Origin: Eisenbergiella porci
Lineage (GTDB): Bacteria > Bacillota > Clostridia > Lachnospirales > Lachnospiraceae
Direction of reading: 5' to 3'
Assembly (NCBI RefSeq): GCF_009696275.1
Contig: NZ_VUMI01000040.1
Location: 1 to 53,415 of the forward strand
DNA length: 53,415 bases
Shown: positions 34,998 through 42,984 of the stretch, piece by piece
How positions within the stretch are numbered: position 1 is the stretch's first letter
Layout of the letters: every line of letters begins with the position of its first letter
Notes under the pieces: model-generated
Database searches by the model: none
What the model was told of the DNA's origin: nothing
Seen by the model: the letters and a program-made list of their open reading frames with translations, nothing else
Made by a program: the position numbers and the translations under genes

Positions 34998-35417
34998 TCA
35001 GCCTTCAATCGCAATGTGCTTATCTTCTTCCACCTTCGGCTGCGCTTCTTTCTTAGGAACGGAAATCTTCAGGATACCGTTCTCAAATTTCGCCTTGATA
35101 TCGTCCTGTTTAATATCCTCGCCCACGTAGAAGCTTCTGCTGCAGGATCCCACATATCTCTCTCTTCTGATATATCTGCCATTCTCGTCCTTCTCGCCAT
35201 TATCTTTGTTCGTGGAAGCGCTGATGGTAAGGTAGCCTTCCTTCAGCTCCGCCTTTAAATCCTCTTTGTTAAACCCGGGCATATCAATGTCCAGTTCAAA
35301 GCTGCCGTCCGTTTCCCTGATATCGGTTTTCATAAGGCTGTTCGTGTTGAAATTCCTGAACGGAAAGCTCATCCATTCGTCAAATAAATTTTCTCCAAAA
35401 ATACTAGGCATTAACAT
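34998..35417 (-). CDS. Hsp20/alpha-crystallin small heat-shock protein (copy 2)
   Basis: 139 residues with MLMPSIFGENLFDEWMSFPF at the N-terminus. The alpha-crystallin domain runs from KTDIRETDGSFELDIDMPGF through GYLTISAS and RRERYVGSCSRSFYVG to NGILKISVPK. It is the likely ancestor or partner of copy 1, since the two are tandem and alike over most of their length. Upstream lies a sigma-A promoter overlapped by a CIRCE operator, so this copy should be induced by heat through loss of HrcA repression. The ATG at 35417 has AAAGGAG upstream. Confidence 0.95.
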   Translation of the reverse strand: MLMPSIFGENLFDEWMSFPFRNFNTNSLMKTDIRETDGSFELDIDMPGFNKEDLKAELKEGYLTISASTNKDNGEKDENGRYIRRERYVGSCSRSFYVGEDIKQDDIKAKFENGILKISVPKKEAQPKVEEDKHIAIEG

Positions 35418-35556
35418 AATTATCGCTCCTTTTCTGTAAAATAAAAATTATCGTTTACATGTCTGGAACGCAGGTTCCGACTCCGGTATAAAAGTACCCT
35501 CATCTTTCGATGTTTATTGCTTTTTGTATCTTTGTCCTTTCCTTTGTTCTATTTGT

Positions 35557-35599
35557 AATATAACACGCATTATTAGCAATGTCAAGAGGTGAGTGCTAA
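35557..35599 (-). promoter_or_regulatory. Sigma-A promoter overlapped by a CIRCE element (HrcA operator)
   Basis: On the minus strand TTGACA (35585-35580) and TATATT (35562-35557) are 17 bp apart. On the plus strand TTAGCAATG, nine bases, GAGTGCTAA (35573-35599) is the CIRCE inverted repeat. One arm is perfect; the arm next to the -10 side has two changes. The operator covers the -35 box. HrcA binding would block transcription of hsp20 copy 2. Confidence 0.85.
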
Positions 35600-35628
35600 T
35601 TATTTTTTTAATTTGTGGAGGCCCAAAA

Positions 35629-36089
35629 TTACTTACACCCAGTCCATCCAGGTGCGGAGGCTTTCTTTATATACTCATCTACAGCCTTCCTTATCCTCGG
35701 AACCTGTCACAGGTTCGCCCACCAGCATTCCTTCGCTGTCTACGAAGTAGGTTGTGGGATATCCCGCCTGCCTGCTGACTGCCGATTTTGCCAGTTTATT
35801 ACCAGCCCCTTAATTCCTACTTTTACGCCTTCCGCTTTCAGCTCCTGCGACAGTTCGTTTAATTCCGGAAGCTCTCCCACACAGGGGCCGCACCAGGTAG
35901 CCCAGGTATTAATCAGGGTCAGGTCGTTTTCCTTAAATACGGCAGCCGTCACTTCATTGCCTTCAAAATCCACCGTATCCAGGTTGGAAAATGTATCCTG
36001 GAGAACTGTGCCGCTTTTTCCTCCTGCACATCCGGCGCATATCATAACCGCCGCTGCAACGATTATCCCGATGATATGATTTTTTTCAT
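35629..36089 (-). pseudogene. TlpA-like thioredoxin-fold lipoprotein, broken
   Basis: An ATG at 36089 with AAAGGAGAG upstream starts in a run of A where one base is missing relative to the downstream frame. Then come a lipoprotein signal (IIVAAAVMICAGC) and the redox part DLTLINTWATWCGPCVGELP, with the WCGPC active site. After KVGIKGLVIN the chain jumps to KIGSQQAGYPTTYFVDSEGM in another frame, so about 40-50 residues of the thioredoxin fold are deleted. A third frame change occurs near EDKEG. The product was an extracytoplasmic thiol-disulfide oxidoreductase and is now inactive. Confidence 0.8.
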
Positions 36090-36222
36090 AACATTCTCTC
36101 CTTTTCTCTTGTTCTATGATTGTGTGTTTTCTCATGTGATGACCTTAGTCTAGCATTCTGTTAAAACACAAACAATTTACTTACATTACATTTGAATTAC
36201 ATTTTTGTAATGTTGCAAAGCA

Positions 36223-36269
36223 TAAAAAAGCCGGAAGAACTGCCGCATCCTGCGGTATGTTCTCCCGGC
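36223..36269 (-). terminator. Rho-independent terminator of the cobalt transporter operon
   Basis: On the minus strand GCCGGGAGAAC and GTTCTTCCGGC form the outer stem, with an inner CCGCA/TGCGG hairpin, followed by TTTTTTATG. It lies 100 bp after the cbiN stop. Confidence 0.85.
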
Positions 36270-36368
36270 ATGGCCGCAATAAAAGCTGTACAATATTTCA
36301 TTAAAATTCAAAAAAATAGACAGGCCGGTGTCTTCACCAGCCTGCCTGCGCAGGAATCCTGTTCCGCC

Positions 36369-36674
36369 TTATTCCTTACACCACTTTTTCCGCTCCACCA
36401 TCCGTCCCATCAGGAATGCAATTATCCCCACTCCGATCCCGGTCTGGACGCAGAATAAAAGGCTTTCAACCTCGCCCGGGATTTCCCCGTTCAGGGCAGT
36501 TTCAAAGACAGGCGTGAACCAAGGCTCATATTCCCCGGCAATCTCCTCTATCTTCTGGCTCCCCGCGTCGTCGGAGCCGCCAAATTCCGCTCCTTTCCTG
36601 GCAAACAGCGGCACCACCACAATCAGTACCACCAGAACTATCAGTATTATTGCTGTTTTTGCTTCTTTTTTCAT
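36369..36674 (-). CDS. cbiN: Cobalt ECF transporter auxiliary protein CbiN
   Basis: 101 residues from the ATG at 36674; a longer in-frame reading to 36812 is not supported. Two membrane helices, AIILIVLVVLIVVVPLF near the N-terminus and GIGVGIIAFLMGRMVERK near the C-terminus, enclose the extracytoplasmic loop with KIEEIAGEYEPWFTPVFET. This is the classic CbiN layout. It aids cobalt loading of CbiM. It is the last gene of the minus-strand operon cbiQ-cbiO-cbiM-cbiN, an order different from the usual MNQO. It starts 165 bp after cbiM, the only sizeable gap in the operon. Confidence 0.9.
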   Translation of the reverse strand: MKKEAKTAIILIVLVVLIVVVPLFARKGAEFGGSDDAGSQKIEEIAGEYEPWFTPVFETALNGEIPGEVESLLFCVQTGIGVGIIAFLMGRMVERKKWCKE

Positions 36675-36838
36675 GGATTTACCCCTTTCATACCGCAGGC
36701 AGGCCTGCGATACTGCATTAATAAGTAGTTTGAAGGAACTTTCAAACTTTTGCCTCCTGTATACCGCAGGGAAAGCCTGCGGCATCAAAGCAATCTCTGC
36801 CCGTAACTGCACGTTCCTTCACAGCTGCCTCTGTTCTA

Positions 36839-37588
36839 TTATTTACCGGCCTTCATAAAACCGATTGCCTTTAATTCCGGCTTCGCATAGTTTTCCAGCG
36901 CCATCATAATCAGTACGGTCAGCAGGCCTTCAACAACGGCCAGCGGCAGCTGGGTCGGTGCAAACACGCCGAGAAATTCCAGGGCGGATGCAAATACGCC
37001 TCCCTGCGTGCTGGGATATGCCAGCGCAAGCTGTACACTCGTTACACAATAGGTAAAAAGATCCCCGAAGAAAGCGGCGAGGAAAATCCCGGCCATCCTG
37101 TTCACCTTACATTTTTTGCACAGCAGATAAATTCCATAAGTAACGAACGGCCCTGCAATCGCCATGGAAAAGGTATTGGCTCCCAGCGTTGTCAGTCCCC
37201 CATGCGCAAGCAGAATCGCCTGGAACAGCAAAACAATAATGCCCAGTATGCTGACGGTGCTGGGGCCGAAAAGGATTGCGCCCAGGCCGGTCCCCGTCAT
37301 ATGGGAACAGCTTCCTGTGACGGAAGGAATTTTAAGTGCGGACAGGACAAATATGTATGCGCCCGCCATGGCCAGCATAGTGATTGCCTTTCTGTTTTCC
37401 TGAAACAGCCTGCGTATGGTAAAAAAACCTTTTACCAGGAACGGCAGGCAGACAACGCCCCAGGCGATGCAGTAGCCGACCGGAAGGTAGCCCTCCATAA
37501 TATGCATGGCATTGACCGTTGGATATACCGCAAAGGCAACGGAAAATGCAATGCTCAGCTTCAGAATTTTCTTTTGTTTCTCTGTCAT
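36839..37588 (-). CDS. cbiM: Cobalt ECF transporter S component CbiM
   Basis: 249 residues. After a first hydrophobic segment that may act as a signal ([18 protein letters not shown]) comes [17 protein letters not shown], whose Met-His N-terminal motif binds cobalt once exposed. Further family motifs are [20 protein letters not shown] and [15 protein letters not shown]. The multi-helix membrane protein determines cobalt specificity. Its start overlaps the cbiO stop by four bases (ATGA). Confidence 0.95.
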   Translation of the reverse strand: MTEKQKKILKLSIAFSVAFAVYPTVNAMHIMEGYLPVGYCIAWGVVCLPFLVKGFFTIRRLFQENRKAITMLAMAGAYIFVLSALKIPSVTGSCSHMTGTGLGAILFGPSTVSILGIIVLLFQAILLAHGGLTTLGANTFSMAIAGPFVTYGIYLLCKKCKVNRMAGIFLAAFFGDLFTYCVTSVQLALAYPSTQGGVFASALEFLGVFAPTQLPLAVVEGLLTVLIMMALENYAKPELKAIGFMKAGK

Positions 37589-38442
37589 TCTTTTGAATCT
37601 CCTCTCTCATTTTTACAGGCAGCGATCCATTCCGCCGCCTGTTGCGGGGTGGACGGATATCCCTTTCGATCCGCCACTAGTTCATTTTGAATCAGTGCGT
37701 CCCAGACCTCCATAATGGATGGCTTTTTTAAATGGGCCCTTTCCATCATTTCCTTCCGGGAAAATATTTCAGCCGGCGTTCCGTCTCCAATCAGCATTCC
37801 GTCGCAGAAAACAAGAATCCTGTCTGCAAAATGCCAGGCGAAATCCACATCATGTGTTGCAACCAGCAGAGTTTTTCCATCCTCATGAAGCTTACCCAGA
37901 ATATCCTCCACCCTCTGCGCGTTCATAGGATCCAGCGCAGCCATCGGCTCGTCAAATATGAGCAGCTCAGGCTCCATCGCCAGAATATCGGCAATGCTGA
38001 CCTGTTTCTTTTCCCCTCCGCTCAGATAATGCGGCGCACGCTGCTGCAGCTCTTCCAGGCCAAGATAGGAAACTGCAGCATCCACCCTGCGTATTACCTC
38101 ACTGCGTTCCAGGCCCAGATTCATGGGCCCGAAGGAAATTTCCGCCCGTACATTCGCCGCGATAATCTGGCTGTCCGCATCCTGGAATACAAAACCTACT
38201 TTTTTGCGCAGCAGGTTCAGCTCTTTTTTCCCTATTTTGCTTCCACAAAGAAGGATTTCCCCGGCATCAGGCTTCAATACTCCATTCAGATTCAGGAAAA
38301 AGGTGGATTTTCCCGCTCCGTTCGACCCCATAACCGCAATTCTCTCACCGCGCCTGATTATGAGATTCACCTCTTTTAAAACCGGTTCCTCCCCGTAGGT
38401 AAAGGACAGTCCCTTTACCTGCAGCAATACTTCATTTTCCAT
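37585..38442 (-). CDS. cbiO: Cobalt ECF transporter ATPase CbiO
   Basis: 285 residues from the ATG at 38442, which has GGAGAG upstream; the open frame farther upstream overlaps cbiQ and is not coding. Walker A is [11 protein letters not shown], the Q-loop region is [11 protein letters not shown], the signature is [12 protein letters not shown], and Walker B is [13 protein letters not shown]. The H-loop is [10 protein letters not shown]. It energises cobalt uptake with the CbiQ transmembrane subunit. The C-terminal extension beyond the ATPase core (about 50 residues) is common in this family. Confidence 0.95.
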   Translation of the reverse strand: MENEVLLQVKGLSFTYGEEPVLKEVNLIIRRGERIAVMGSNGAGKSTFFLNLNGVLKPDAGEILLCGSKIGKKELNLLRKKVGFVFQDADSQIIAANVRAEISFGPMNLGLERSEVIRRVDAAVSYLGLEELQQRAPHYLSGGEKKQVSIADILAMEPELLIFDEPMAALDPMNAQRVEDILGKLHEDGKTLLVATHDVDFAWHFADRILVFCDGMLIGDGTPAEIFSRKEMMERAHLKKPSIMEVWDALIQNELVADRKGYPSTPQQAAEWIAACKNERGDSKE

Positions 38443-38450
38443 ATGCTCTC

Positions 38451-39212
38451 CTACACAATGACCGCGATACCCAAAAGGACAATCAGGTAAAGCCCGGTAA
38501 AAACAAGCTGTCCTCCCGCAGGCGGATTTACTTCCGATAAAAATTCCAGCTTCCCATCGTATCCTCTTGACAGCAGGGCATCGTAATAAGCATTCGCTTT
38601 TTGTAACGATACAAGAAACAGGTTCCCCGCTATCAGGGCAAAGCTTTTGCATGACTGGCGAAAGGAATGGCAGCCCAGCCGCGCCTTCGCTGCGATCTGC
38701 ATTTGCTCCGAGACATCTATCAGGATAAAAATATATCTGTATATCAGGTTCATCAGTTCAACCAGCAGACGCGGAAGGTGAAGCCTCTGAAGCACCAGAA
38801 CCAGTTCGCTGACCGGCGTGGCAAGGGACATCATATATAAAGCGCTCATTCCGGCCATTGCCTTCAGGAACACCCTCCCTGCCAGAATCAGGTTTTCCTT
38901 ATAAAGGCATATCCAGAAAAAATAGGCCGCAAGATTCCAGTCTCCCAAAGGCGCGCGGCCAAATTCCACGGCAATCGCCGCGCCGCTGAAAACCATAAAG
39001 GCAAGAGGCACCGTCATAAAATGTATGTAGACCTTCCATGGTATTTTCCCTATCATCAGCGTAATAGCTCCCATGGTGAGTATCACGTAAATGGAAACCG
39101 CCGGCTTATCAAAGGCTATTACCAGGCAAAGCGCCATGACCGCAAGAAACATTTTCAGCCCTGCATTCCAGCAGCGCATTCCTGAACGATATGCATAATA
39201 ATCTATTTTCAT
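38451..39212 (-). CDS. cbiQ: Cobalt ECF transporter T component CbiQ
   Basis: 253 residues from the ATG at 39212 (MKIDYYAYRSGMRCWN); the reading upstream to 39251 lacks a ribosome site. It has about five hydrophobic segments. The coupling-helix motifs are RLHLPRLLVELMNLIYRY and ARLGCHSFRQSCKSF, near the usual A-R-G positions, with ALLSRGYDGK at the end. It is the first gene of the operon and is preceded by a cobalamin riboswitch, so the transporter is shut off when B12 is plentiful. Confidence 0.93.
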   Translation of the reverse strand: MKIDYYAYRSGMRCWNAGLKMFLAVMALCLVIAFDKPAVSIYVILTMGAITLMIGKIPWKVYIHFMTVPLAFMVFSGAAIAVEFGRAPLGDWNLAAYFFWICLYKENLILAGRVFLKAMAGMSALYMMSLATPVSELVLVLQRLHLPRLLVELMNLIYRYIFILIDVSEQMQIAAKARLGCHSFRQSCKSFALIAGNLFLVSLQKANAYYDALLSRGYDGKLEFLSEVNPPAGGQLVFTGLYLIVLLGIAVIV

Positions 39213-39289
39213 CCCGCATTCCCTGTATGTCCGCGATCCGGCCCGGCGCAAATGAATGTGCCGCCTGAATCGCAGCCTCTTTTGAGCAT

Positions 39290-39316
39290 AAAAAAGAATC
39301 TCGCCTGCGAGATTCT
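39290..39316 (-). terminator. Terminator-like hairpin directly upstream of cbiQ
   Basis: On the minus strand AGAATCTCGC and GCGAGATTCT pair around two bases and are followed by TTTTTTATG. It looks like a complete Rho-independent terminator 78 bp before the cbiQ start. Confidence 0.7.
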
Positions 39317-39381
39317 CCGCCTGCGGCGGGTCGCTTTAGCGACATAATTCCTTTCCGCCGCAGTGCGATCCTCGCGGAGCG

Positions 39382-39422
39382 TTTTTTATTCCATAGGAGT
39401 ACTTTCCTAGGGAATAAAAAAA
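39382..39422. terminator. Symmetric hairpin with T-runs on both strands
   Basis: TTTTTTATTCC and GGAATAAAAAA flank a partly paired centre (ATAGGAGTACTTTCCTAG). It could terminate in both directions. It is the middle of three hairpins in the cbi leader. Confidence 0.6.
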
Positions 39423-39463
39423 CCCGCTTGTACACAATCGGACTGTGCGCACAAACAGGCAAC

Positions 39464-39495
39464 AAAAATAAGGCCCTCAAAGGGGCTTATTTTAT
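39464..39495 (-). terminator. First terminator hairpin after the cobalamin riboswitch
   Basis: On the minus strand AATAAGCCCC, loop, GGGCCTTATT followed by TTTG. It lies 43 bp downstream of the riboswitch aptamer and is the likely ligand-controlled terminator. Confidence 0.75.
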
Positions 39496-39537
39496 AAGTT
39501 CCTGTCCATCGCAGTCCCTATAAACACAAATAAAAAG

Positions 39538-39704
39538 GCAGGTCTTCTGACTTGCGCATCCTCACATTTTCTCGTCTTCCCATTTCCACAGTGACCGCCT
39601 TCCGGCTGAAAAAAATGCTCCGCGTATACAGCGACGGGATCGTCCGGGATTCCCACCCGGTTCCCTATTATCCTGAACTGCAGCTAAAACCGCATCAGGC
39701 ACCT
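39538..39704 (-). promoter_or_regulatory. Cobalamin riboswitch
   Basis: Read on the minus strand it begins GGTGCCTGATG, has the conserved core GGGAACCGGGTGGGAATCCC and CCCGTCGCTGTA, then GGTCACTGTGG and GGGAAGACGAG, and ends with the B12 box AAGTCAGAAGACCTGCC (39554-39538). These are the standard elements in the right order for the aptamer. It controls the cbiQOMN operon, most likely by transcription termination given the hairpins that follow. Confidence 0.95.
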
Positions 39705-39766
39705 TTTTACTTCTAATTTCCATCAGTATATCATTCCTTGTAAAATTTAGCAATGACATTTTGAGA

Positions 39767-39960
39767 TTACAGCCGCTCCGAGCAAAACCACTCAGGCACA
39801 TCCCTCCTGAAATTATCAAACCACCGCAAAACATCCTTCACAGCATATGGAAGCTCATCCTTCTGCAAATAATATGCCCAGGGCACCATAATAACCGCGC
39901 CCACAGCCAGATAAAAGCAGCTTCCAAAATTGCAACGGAGGTTCCCCGCCAAAATATCCC
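39767..39960 (-). pseudogene. C-terminal fragment of an unrecognised protein
   Basis: The minus-strand frame reads FYLAVGAVIMVPWAYYLQ, KDELPYAVKDVLRWFDNF and RRDVPEWFCSERL to a stop at 39767. A hydrophobic segment is followed by a basic and aromatic tail. It is joined without a start codon to the MocR remnant upstream, so it is probably the end of a lost gene. The family is unknown. Confidence 0.4.
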
Positions 39961-40003
39961 CGGATCAGTCCCGTAACAAAATGCGGATGCACATCGGTAA
40001 GGC

Positions 40004-40310
40004 CTATGCTGCCAAACTCCTTCCAAGGATCCACTCCGATACCGTCAGCTTCCTGATAACCTCGCATAAAACCCTGATCCCCTCCGCAATTCTGTTTCTG
40101 GGAGGGAAGGTGTAGTTCAGCCGGATATAATTTTCCCCCTTCTGTCCCGGCAGATAGAAGGGCGTTCCCGGAAGGACGGCAACGCCGTTTTGCGCCGCCT
40201 GGGTGGCGAGCAGATCCGCAGGCAGCCCCTCCGGCAGCCTGCACCACAGGTAATAGCCCCCACCTCAGGTGCAATCTCCTGTTCCGGCAGGAATTCCTGT
40301 GAATCCATAT
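40004..40310 (-). pseudogene. MocR/PdxR-type aminotransferase, C-terminal remnant
   Basis: In one minus-strand frame the text is GGYYLWCRLPEGLPADLLA, then NGVAVLPGTPFYLPG and ENYIRLNYTFPPRNRIAEGI, ending KLTVSEWILGRSLAA at a TAG (40004). This is the C-terminal small domain of fold-type I aminotransferases in the MocR regulator family. Only about 95 residues remain. One base is inserted just before GGYY. The winged-helix domain and the PLP lysine are gone. Confidence 0.75.
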
Positions 40311-40311
40311 A

Positions 40312-40820
40312 GCTGTATTATCCAGAATATCTCCCGTGGAATAGACCAGTGGGCTGTACAGGTTAAACACCTGATCAAAGCCCGCATTCAGAACATTTCC
40401 TAATCCCAGGACAGCTACCACGACGATCGTCGGCGCAATTCCCGGCAGCGTAATATGCCATACAGCCTTCAGCCTGCTGCAACCGTCTGTGGCCGCAGCT
40501 TCATACAGATCCTGGCTGACACCTGTTAAGGCCGCCAGATAAATAACCGCATTATATCCGAATTCTTTCCATACATCAGAAAAAATAACCAGCTGCCTGA
40601 AATATTTTTCTTCTGCGAACCAAATCTTAGGCTCCACACCAAAAGCCGATACTATCGCATTAAAAGCTCCCTGAAAGCTGAACAGCTCCAGAAAAATACT
40701 CGCCAGAATAACCCATGAAAGGAAATGGGGCAGATAAGCCACCGTCTGAACGATCTTCTTAAATTTCATTTCTCTTATTTCATTCAGAAGAAGTGCAAAA
40801 GCAAGAGGTACAATTACGTT
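40312..40820 (-). pseudogene. CUT1 permease (LplB-like) middle fragment
   Basis: Residues VIVPLAFALLLNEIREMKF, WKEFGYNAVIYLAALTGV, LYEAAATDGCSRLKAVWHI (the EAA loop) and VLNAGFDQVFNLYSPLVY come from an LplB-like permease. About 85 N-terminal and 40 C-terminal residues are missing. It is fused in frame to the binding-protein remnant on one side and runs on into the MocR remnant in the wrong frame on the other. It is not a copy of the permease at 30368: the sequences clearly differ. Confidence 0.8.
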
Positions 40821-41720
40821 TACGGATTTTCCAGTGATTACCTTCATAACCATTTCCTTTTCCATAGACAGAAGGTTGGACCATTTGCTCTCCATAGTTG
40901 GTGTCTGGCTGAAAACACAGCTACGGCTCTTCTTGTCAACAGTCGTGGTAGCATACGGCCTGTCACCGATAAGCAGGGAATACATTCTCTGGAAATTACC
41001 GAAGTTCTCCATGCTGAAGTCCTCAATAGAAAGCTGTTTTCCACTCTCATAGCCTGGAACAACATCCTTTACCACGGAAACATCGTTGGCCAGCAGCTTG
41101 TATGCACTGGAAATACCCTGATAATCCTCGGGAGAAGTTTTTCCATCCAGTACGTTAATCAATTCGTGATAGGTATATTCACACTCATCCGCTGGAGCCA
41201 TCAGCATTCTTACCGGCCAGAAATTCAAGGGCTGCTCAGATACATCAAACTTGCTCTCGTCTCTGAGCAATACGTTAGCCATAATAATAACCGCTTTCGC
41301 CACATCCGCAGAAGCATTTTTATTGATTACACAATAGCCAGTGGTGGCAGAGCCTGCCTTTACATAATATTTATTATCATCCGTAAAAATGGGATATGCC
41401 TGCCAGTTCGCCGTGGGATCATTTCTGTATGCATCCCCGATGCCGTAACTGGATACCCACCAGGCTCCAAAAAACATTCCGACCTTTCCGGAATTAATCA
41501 GTTCGATTGTAGAATCCCTTGTATCCATTTCCTGATCGATATATCCCTTTTGATACCAGTCGGCCAGACGTTTCAGGGTTGCTCTCGTTGCCGCGCTATC
41601 CGTTCCATAAGTCACATTTCCGTTCTCATCCTTCAAAAAGATACCTGGATAACAATCATTAGCTGAAAATACGGCGTCGAAACCGCCTGTAGTAGTCGCT
41701 GTTTCCTGGAAGGTTGTATA
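40820..41720 (-). pseudogene. Extracellular solute-binding protein, C-terminal remnant
   Basis: The text TTTGGFDAVFSANDCYPGIF, RLADWYQKGYIDQEMDTRD, INSGKVGMFFGAWWVSSYG and QTPTMESKWSNLLSMEKEM is the C-terminal two thirds of a CUT1 oligosaccharide-binding lipoprotein. No signal peptide is left: upstream the reading merges with a mobilisation-protein start. Downstream it is fused in frame to a permease fragment. Together the pieces form a 593-codon open frame (41636-39855) that is a deletion product and not a real gene. Confidence 0.8.
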
Positions 41721-41791
41721 ACAGCTGGAGCTACGGCTGACTGGCGGCTGCTGCGCTGGACGATTTTTATATCGTGGTGGGGACAGGGCAT
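41690..41791 (-). pseudogene. MobA/MobL relaxase N-terminal remnant
   Basis: ATG at 41791 after GGAAGGAGGAAG starts MPCPHHDIKIVQRSSRQSAV, the first strand and helix of MobA/MobL-family relaxases, whose usual continuation is AAAAYQSGE. The resemblance is lost after about 25 codons, at the junction with the binding-protein remnant. A perfect hairpin (AGCAGGAAA / TTTCCTGCT, 41834-41861) lies just upstream. It marks the end of a mobile element that was joined to chromosomal debris. Confidence 0.65.
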
Positions 41792-41972
41792 AACGGCTTC
41801 CTCCTTCCTGTGGTTAATTTTAGGCAAAAGAAAAGCAGGAAACTGTTTCTGATTTCCTGCTTGATGGTGCCGCCGGTGGGCGGCCGGTATTCAATTCACG
41901 AATTCAAATCGGGACATTCCAAAGTCATGCAGATTGACATATCGGATTAATTATCAACAGAATTCTAGGGAT

Positions 41973-42203
41973 TTACTTTTCTCTGCACTTAATTCCGTAA
42001 TTGCCACGGCTTCCGCTTTCATAGCCCCTATATATTTCATAGAGCTTGCCGTTTATTGCAACTTCGTCATCACCATTAAAAGAGTACGGATAACCGTTTT
42101 CTTCACAATACTTGGAAATTGCTTGGTGCGCTTTTGCCACAGTAGGATAGGTATCACTCTCGTCATATGGAACCCAAAAAGCTTTTTTGAACATACTAAG
42201 CAT
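41973..42203 (-). CDS. Small conserved-looking protein, 76 residues
   Basis: The start at 42203 (MLSMFKKAFWVPYDESDTYP) has AAGGAGTG upstream, far better than the frame start at 42329. The rest contains VAKAHQAISKYCEENGYPY, a helix likely to pack on two strands, and KLYEIYRGYESGSRGNYGIK. I do not recognise the family. It lies between mobile-element remnants and may be cargo of the element. Confidence 0.55.
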   Translation of the reverse strand: MLSMFKKAFWVPYDESDTYPTVAKAHQAISKYCEENGYPYSFNGDDEVAINGKLYEIYRGYESGSRGNYGIKCREK

Positions 42204-42335
42204 TAATATCACTCCTTCCTGAACGTATCTCGATTCGTTATTATTGATATTATACCATTTCTGTTGTTTATTTTGAATAGCTAAACTGTAAATTTCTGAG
42301 TAGCGATGTCCACCGCAGACGTGATTCATCTACAT

Positions 42336-42538
42336 GGGGTAGCTGGCGGCAGCCAGCGCAGGGGAAGCGTAGCGTCCCCTGTGATGATTGGAATCAGCCG
42401 CAAGTGTGCTGGCAATCATCCGCTTTACGCAGAAAGCCCCCGGCAGGGCGCAACGCACCGGCTCGACCGGTGTATAGTTGCGCCCTATCCGAGTTCTGGG
42501 ATAGGGCGCATTGAACAAAATCGCTGCGCGATGGCTTG
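42336..42538. other. 203-bp highly structured element flanked by an 8-bp direct repeat
   Basis: ATCTACAT occurs on both sides (42328-42335 and 42539-42546). Inside are perfect stems: GCTGGC/GCCAGC (42342-42357), CAGGGGA/TCCCCTG (42359-42381), GATGATTG/CAATCATC (42383-42420), AGGGCGCAAC/GTTGCGCCCT (42445-42486) with an inner ACCGG/CCGGT, and GCGCCCTATCC/GGATAGGGCGC (42480-42509). The last two share the bases 42480-42486, so they exclude each other. GC content is far above that of the surroundings. It may be a structured RNA, a mobile repeat, or both. Confidence 0.6.
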
Positions 42539-42546
42539 ATCTACAT

Positions 42547-42765
42547 TTTACCGAAGTATGAAATCTGCATAAATAATAAAAACAGTGGACTACTCTAGGA
42601 AAAAGTTGTATTGTTTAATCACCACAAAAAAACAAATACCACTGCCTATGACGATATTAACACAAGCCTGGCTTTCAGACAACAACTTATTTTATTGCCA
42701 TTCCCCGCCCATCCTTATTCTGAACATTTGGTGATTTGATATTCAGAATACTAGGAGGAAATACT
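42547..42765. other. Intergenic stretch without recognised content
   Basis: AT-rich sequence between the structured element and the recombinase fragment. Apart from a GGAGGAAA ribosome site at its end, which serves the fragment at 42766, nothing was recognised. Confidence 0.5.
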
Positions 42766-42974
42766 GATGAATGAAATGTATCTGTTAAAGCTCAAAGAGG
42801 ATATGGCTTTAAAAAATAGGAAAGGATGCCATGCGCATCACCTATGCTGATATCCGGAAATTCATTTTCCATATGAAAGACGTGGAAAACAAAAAAGCTG
42901 CCACAATCAACTGTTACACTGCCGCAATCAGGTTCTTTTTTGAATATACCCTCGGTTACTCCATGTCTGTCTGA
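42766..42974 (+). pseudogene. Tyrosine recombinase N-terminal (SAM-like) fragment
   Basis: ATG at 42766 reads MNEMYLLKLKEDMALKNRK and stops. In another frame the text continues MRITYADIRKFIFHMKDVEN, KKAATINCYTAAIRFFFEY and TLGYSMSV, then TGA. This is the core-binding N-terminal domain of an XerC-like integrase, shortened by a deletion and truncated before the catalytic domain. Confidence 0.65.
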
Positions 42975-42984
42975 CGGGTTTTCG

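Noticed and set aside
39855-41636. A novel 593-residue multidomain protein
   Set aside because: Its parts are truncated pieces of unrelated families, the last third is out of frame with its own homology, and no start signal fits.
42330-42518. Minus-strand 62-codon frame in the structured element (CALPGAFCVKRMIASTLAAD)
   Set aside because: The bases are explained by perfect hairpins and there is no ribosome site; treated as a shadow of the structured element.
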